Shown here: in pieces, positions 13,769-14,457 of the stretch
Layout: the number at the start of each line of letters is the position of its first letter
Position numbering within the stretch: the stretch's first letter is position 1
From: Methanoregula sp.
GTDB taxonomy: Archaea; Halobacteriota; Methanomicrobia; Methanomicrobiales; Methanospirillaceae
DNA: 14,457 nucleotides
Reading direction: 5' to 3'
NCBI GenBank assembly: GCA_026394635.1
Contig: JAPKXV010000278.1
Span: 1-14,457 of the forward strand
The notes under the pieces: model-generated
The model's database searches: none
Told to the model about the DNA's origin: nothing
What the model saw: the letters and a program-made list of their open reading frames with translations, nothing else
Position numbers and translations under genes: made by a program

Positions 13769-13806
13769 AAAAGGGAATCCTGCTTTAAAAGGAGGACTTT
13801 TATTTT
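13767..13806. terminator. Overlapping terminators between convergent genes
   Basis: On the minus strand a T6 tract (complement of 13767-13772) follows chorismate mutase. On the plus strand a T-rich tract (about 13798-13806) follows the CcdA fusion. Between them lies the small palindrome CTTTAAAAG. This is consistent with bidirectional termination in the 37-nt gap. Confidence 0.4.
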
Positions 13807-14090
13807 CAGGGAAGATTTCCCTCACCTGAGCACTCACGCTGCCGTTCCTCGCTCATTGCGATCAGGATTTCAAAGATTCTCTGGACGGTGACCGGGTCGA
13901 TTTTGTACTCAACTGCACAATTAAAGATCGATTCGAGCACAGCCTTTGTTCTTTCCTCATCGTGGACAGGCAATCCTTTGGTTATCTTGATCTTAGCGAT
14001 TTTTCCTGCTAGCTCCTGACGATGTGCAATGTGGCGAACAATCTCATGGTCGACCTTGTCGATCTCTTTTCGGATATCCTCGATCCTCAT
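13806..14090 (-). CDS. Chorismate mutase, AroQ type
   Basis: A 94-residue, all-helical AroQ-fold protein. It converts chorismate to prephenate, the first step toward phenylalanine and tyrosine. The start MRIEDIRKEIDKVDHEIVRHIAHR is the typical first helix, with the conserved IRxEIDxVDxxIVxxIxxR pattern. KIAKIKITKGLPVHDEER, with the active-site lysine and the DxxR-like element, follows. The C-terminal helix contains FEILIAMSEERQRE, where the SxxxQ-type active-site residues usually lie. I chose the ATG at 14090 because a TATA box lies about 29 nt upstream, so a longer in-frame start (14174) would be outside the transcript. No ribosome site is seen, so the mRNA is probably leaderless. The length matches stand-alone AroQ. 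Confidence 0.9.
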   Translation of the reverse strand: MRIEDIRKEIDKVDHEIVRHIAHRQELAGKIAKIKITKGLPVHDEERTKAVLESIFNCAVEYKIDPVTVQRIFEILIAMSEERQRECSGEGNLP

Positions 14091-14115
14091 ATGCAGTGTA
14101 TTGATCAAAAGAGAG

Positions 14116-14123
14116 GTATATAG
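14116..14123 (-). promoter_or_regulatory. TATA box for chorismate mutase
   Basis: The minus strand reads CTATATAC, centred about 29 nt before the ATG at 14090. This places the transcript start at or within a few bases of the start codon. Confidence 0.5.
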
Positions 14124-14191
14124 CTGATGAATGGAAGGTGCAGTACCCAAAGAACTAATGGCAGGGACTTCCATGTAATTGCGGAATTATT

Positions 14192-14457
14192 ATGCTCGAA
14201 CGGATATCACGGCAGGAACGCCTTGACCTGCTCATTGCATGGGGTGCAATCTCTCTTGCGTTTTCATTGATATTTAGGGATAATTTTGAATTAATTCGGA
14301 TTTTTCCAGATCCCCTCATCAGATTTATCTTTAGCTTAATGTTCTCCATGGTTACCGTCGGGATTGGGTTTGTTGCCCATGAGATGGCACACAAGTTCAC
14401 TGCCATGAAGTACGGGTACTGGGCGGAGTTCCGGAAGGACAACACCATGCTCGTTGT
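14192..14457 (+). CDS. M50-family (site-2-protease-like) zinc metalloprotease, partial
   Basis: The first 88 residues of a membrane protease cut off by the window edge. After a short polar start (MLERISRQERLDLL) come two hydrophobic helices (about 13-30 and 43-62). The second ends in the zinc motif HEMAHK (His63, Glu64, His67), preceded by VGIGFVA. This is the arrangement of archaeal SpoIVFB/S2P-like M50 peptidases, which cut proteins within the membrane. The third metal ligand (an NPxxD-type motif) should lie further downstream and is not in view. No ribosome site is evident. It is divergent from chorismate mutase, with a 101-nt gap between the start codons. The substrate is unknown. Confidence 0.85.
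   Translation, partial: MLERISRQERLDLLIAWGAISLAFSLIFRDNFELIRIFPDPLIRFIFSLMFSMVTVGIGFVAHEMAHKFTAMKYGYWAEFRKDNTMLV

Overview
The window looks like a euryarchaeal, methanogen-type chromosome segment, most likely Methanomicrobiales (Methanoregula-like). The reasons are moderately high GC coding with AT-rich intergenic TATA boxes, GGTGAT/GGAGG-type ribosome binding sites alongside apparently leaderless genes, a TrpB2-type tryptophan synthase, an archaeal ATP-NAD kinase, a Yip1/S-layer-type surface gene set, and ACS paired with an OFA-family transporter. The lineage call is inference from gene content; no rRNA or marker gene is present. No tRNA, rRNA, IS element or CRISPR array was seen.

Layout. 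(1) 1-1866, minus strand: a surface/export operon. A TATA box near 1862 precedes a tiny Yip1-like membrane ORF, an exported CARDB/S-layer-type protein with a C-terminal anchor, and a MacB/LolD-type ABC ATPase that runs off the left edge. (2) 1867-2044: a divergent intergenic region with the trpB2 promoter and a putative TRP-box operator. (3) 2045-4591, plus strand: trpB2, disrupted by a 67-nt segmental duplication, then an ATP-NAD kinase. (4) 4619-7847, minus strand: an acetyl-CoA synthetase followed by an OFA-type MFS transporter, a plausible acetate uptake and activation pair. (5) 8066-8945: a DraG-like ADP-ribosylglycohydrolase with a broken C-terminus. (6) 9066-12548: an arginine operon, argC (broken near its N-terminus)-CBS protein-argJ-argB, with 4-nt overlaps between the last three genes. 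(7) 12596-13768: an extracytoplasmic thioredoxin domain fused to a CcdA/DsbD-like membrane domain. (8) 13806-14090, minus strand: an AroQ chorismate mutase, divergent from an M50 zinc protease that runs off the right edge.

The strongest unexplained signal is three separate reading-frame disruptions in conserved genes within about 6.3 kb. They are a 67-nt insertion in trpB2, an apparent loss of about 32-35 nt in the DraG-like gene, and an apparent loss of about 34 nt in argC. The downstream arg genes are intact, so an assembly or strain-mixing artefact is at least as likely as true gene decay. The Yip1-like ORF may be a fourth, in-frame shortening.

The most interesting regulatory signal is a TGTACA site, with a TGTTCA partner exactly 20 bp upstream, in the core promoter of trpB2. 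It matches the TRP box known for the archaeal regulator TrpY. The trpB2, argC and aroQ genes all appear to be transcribed leaderless.
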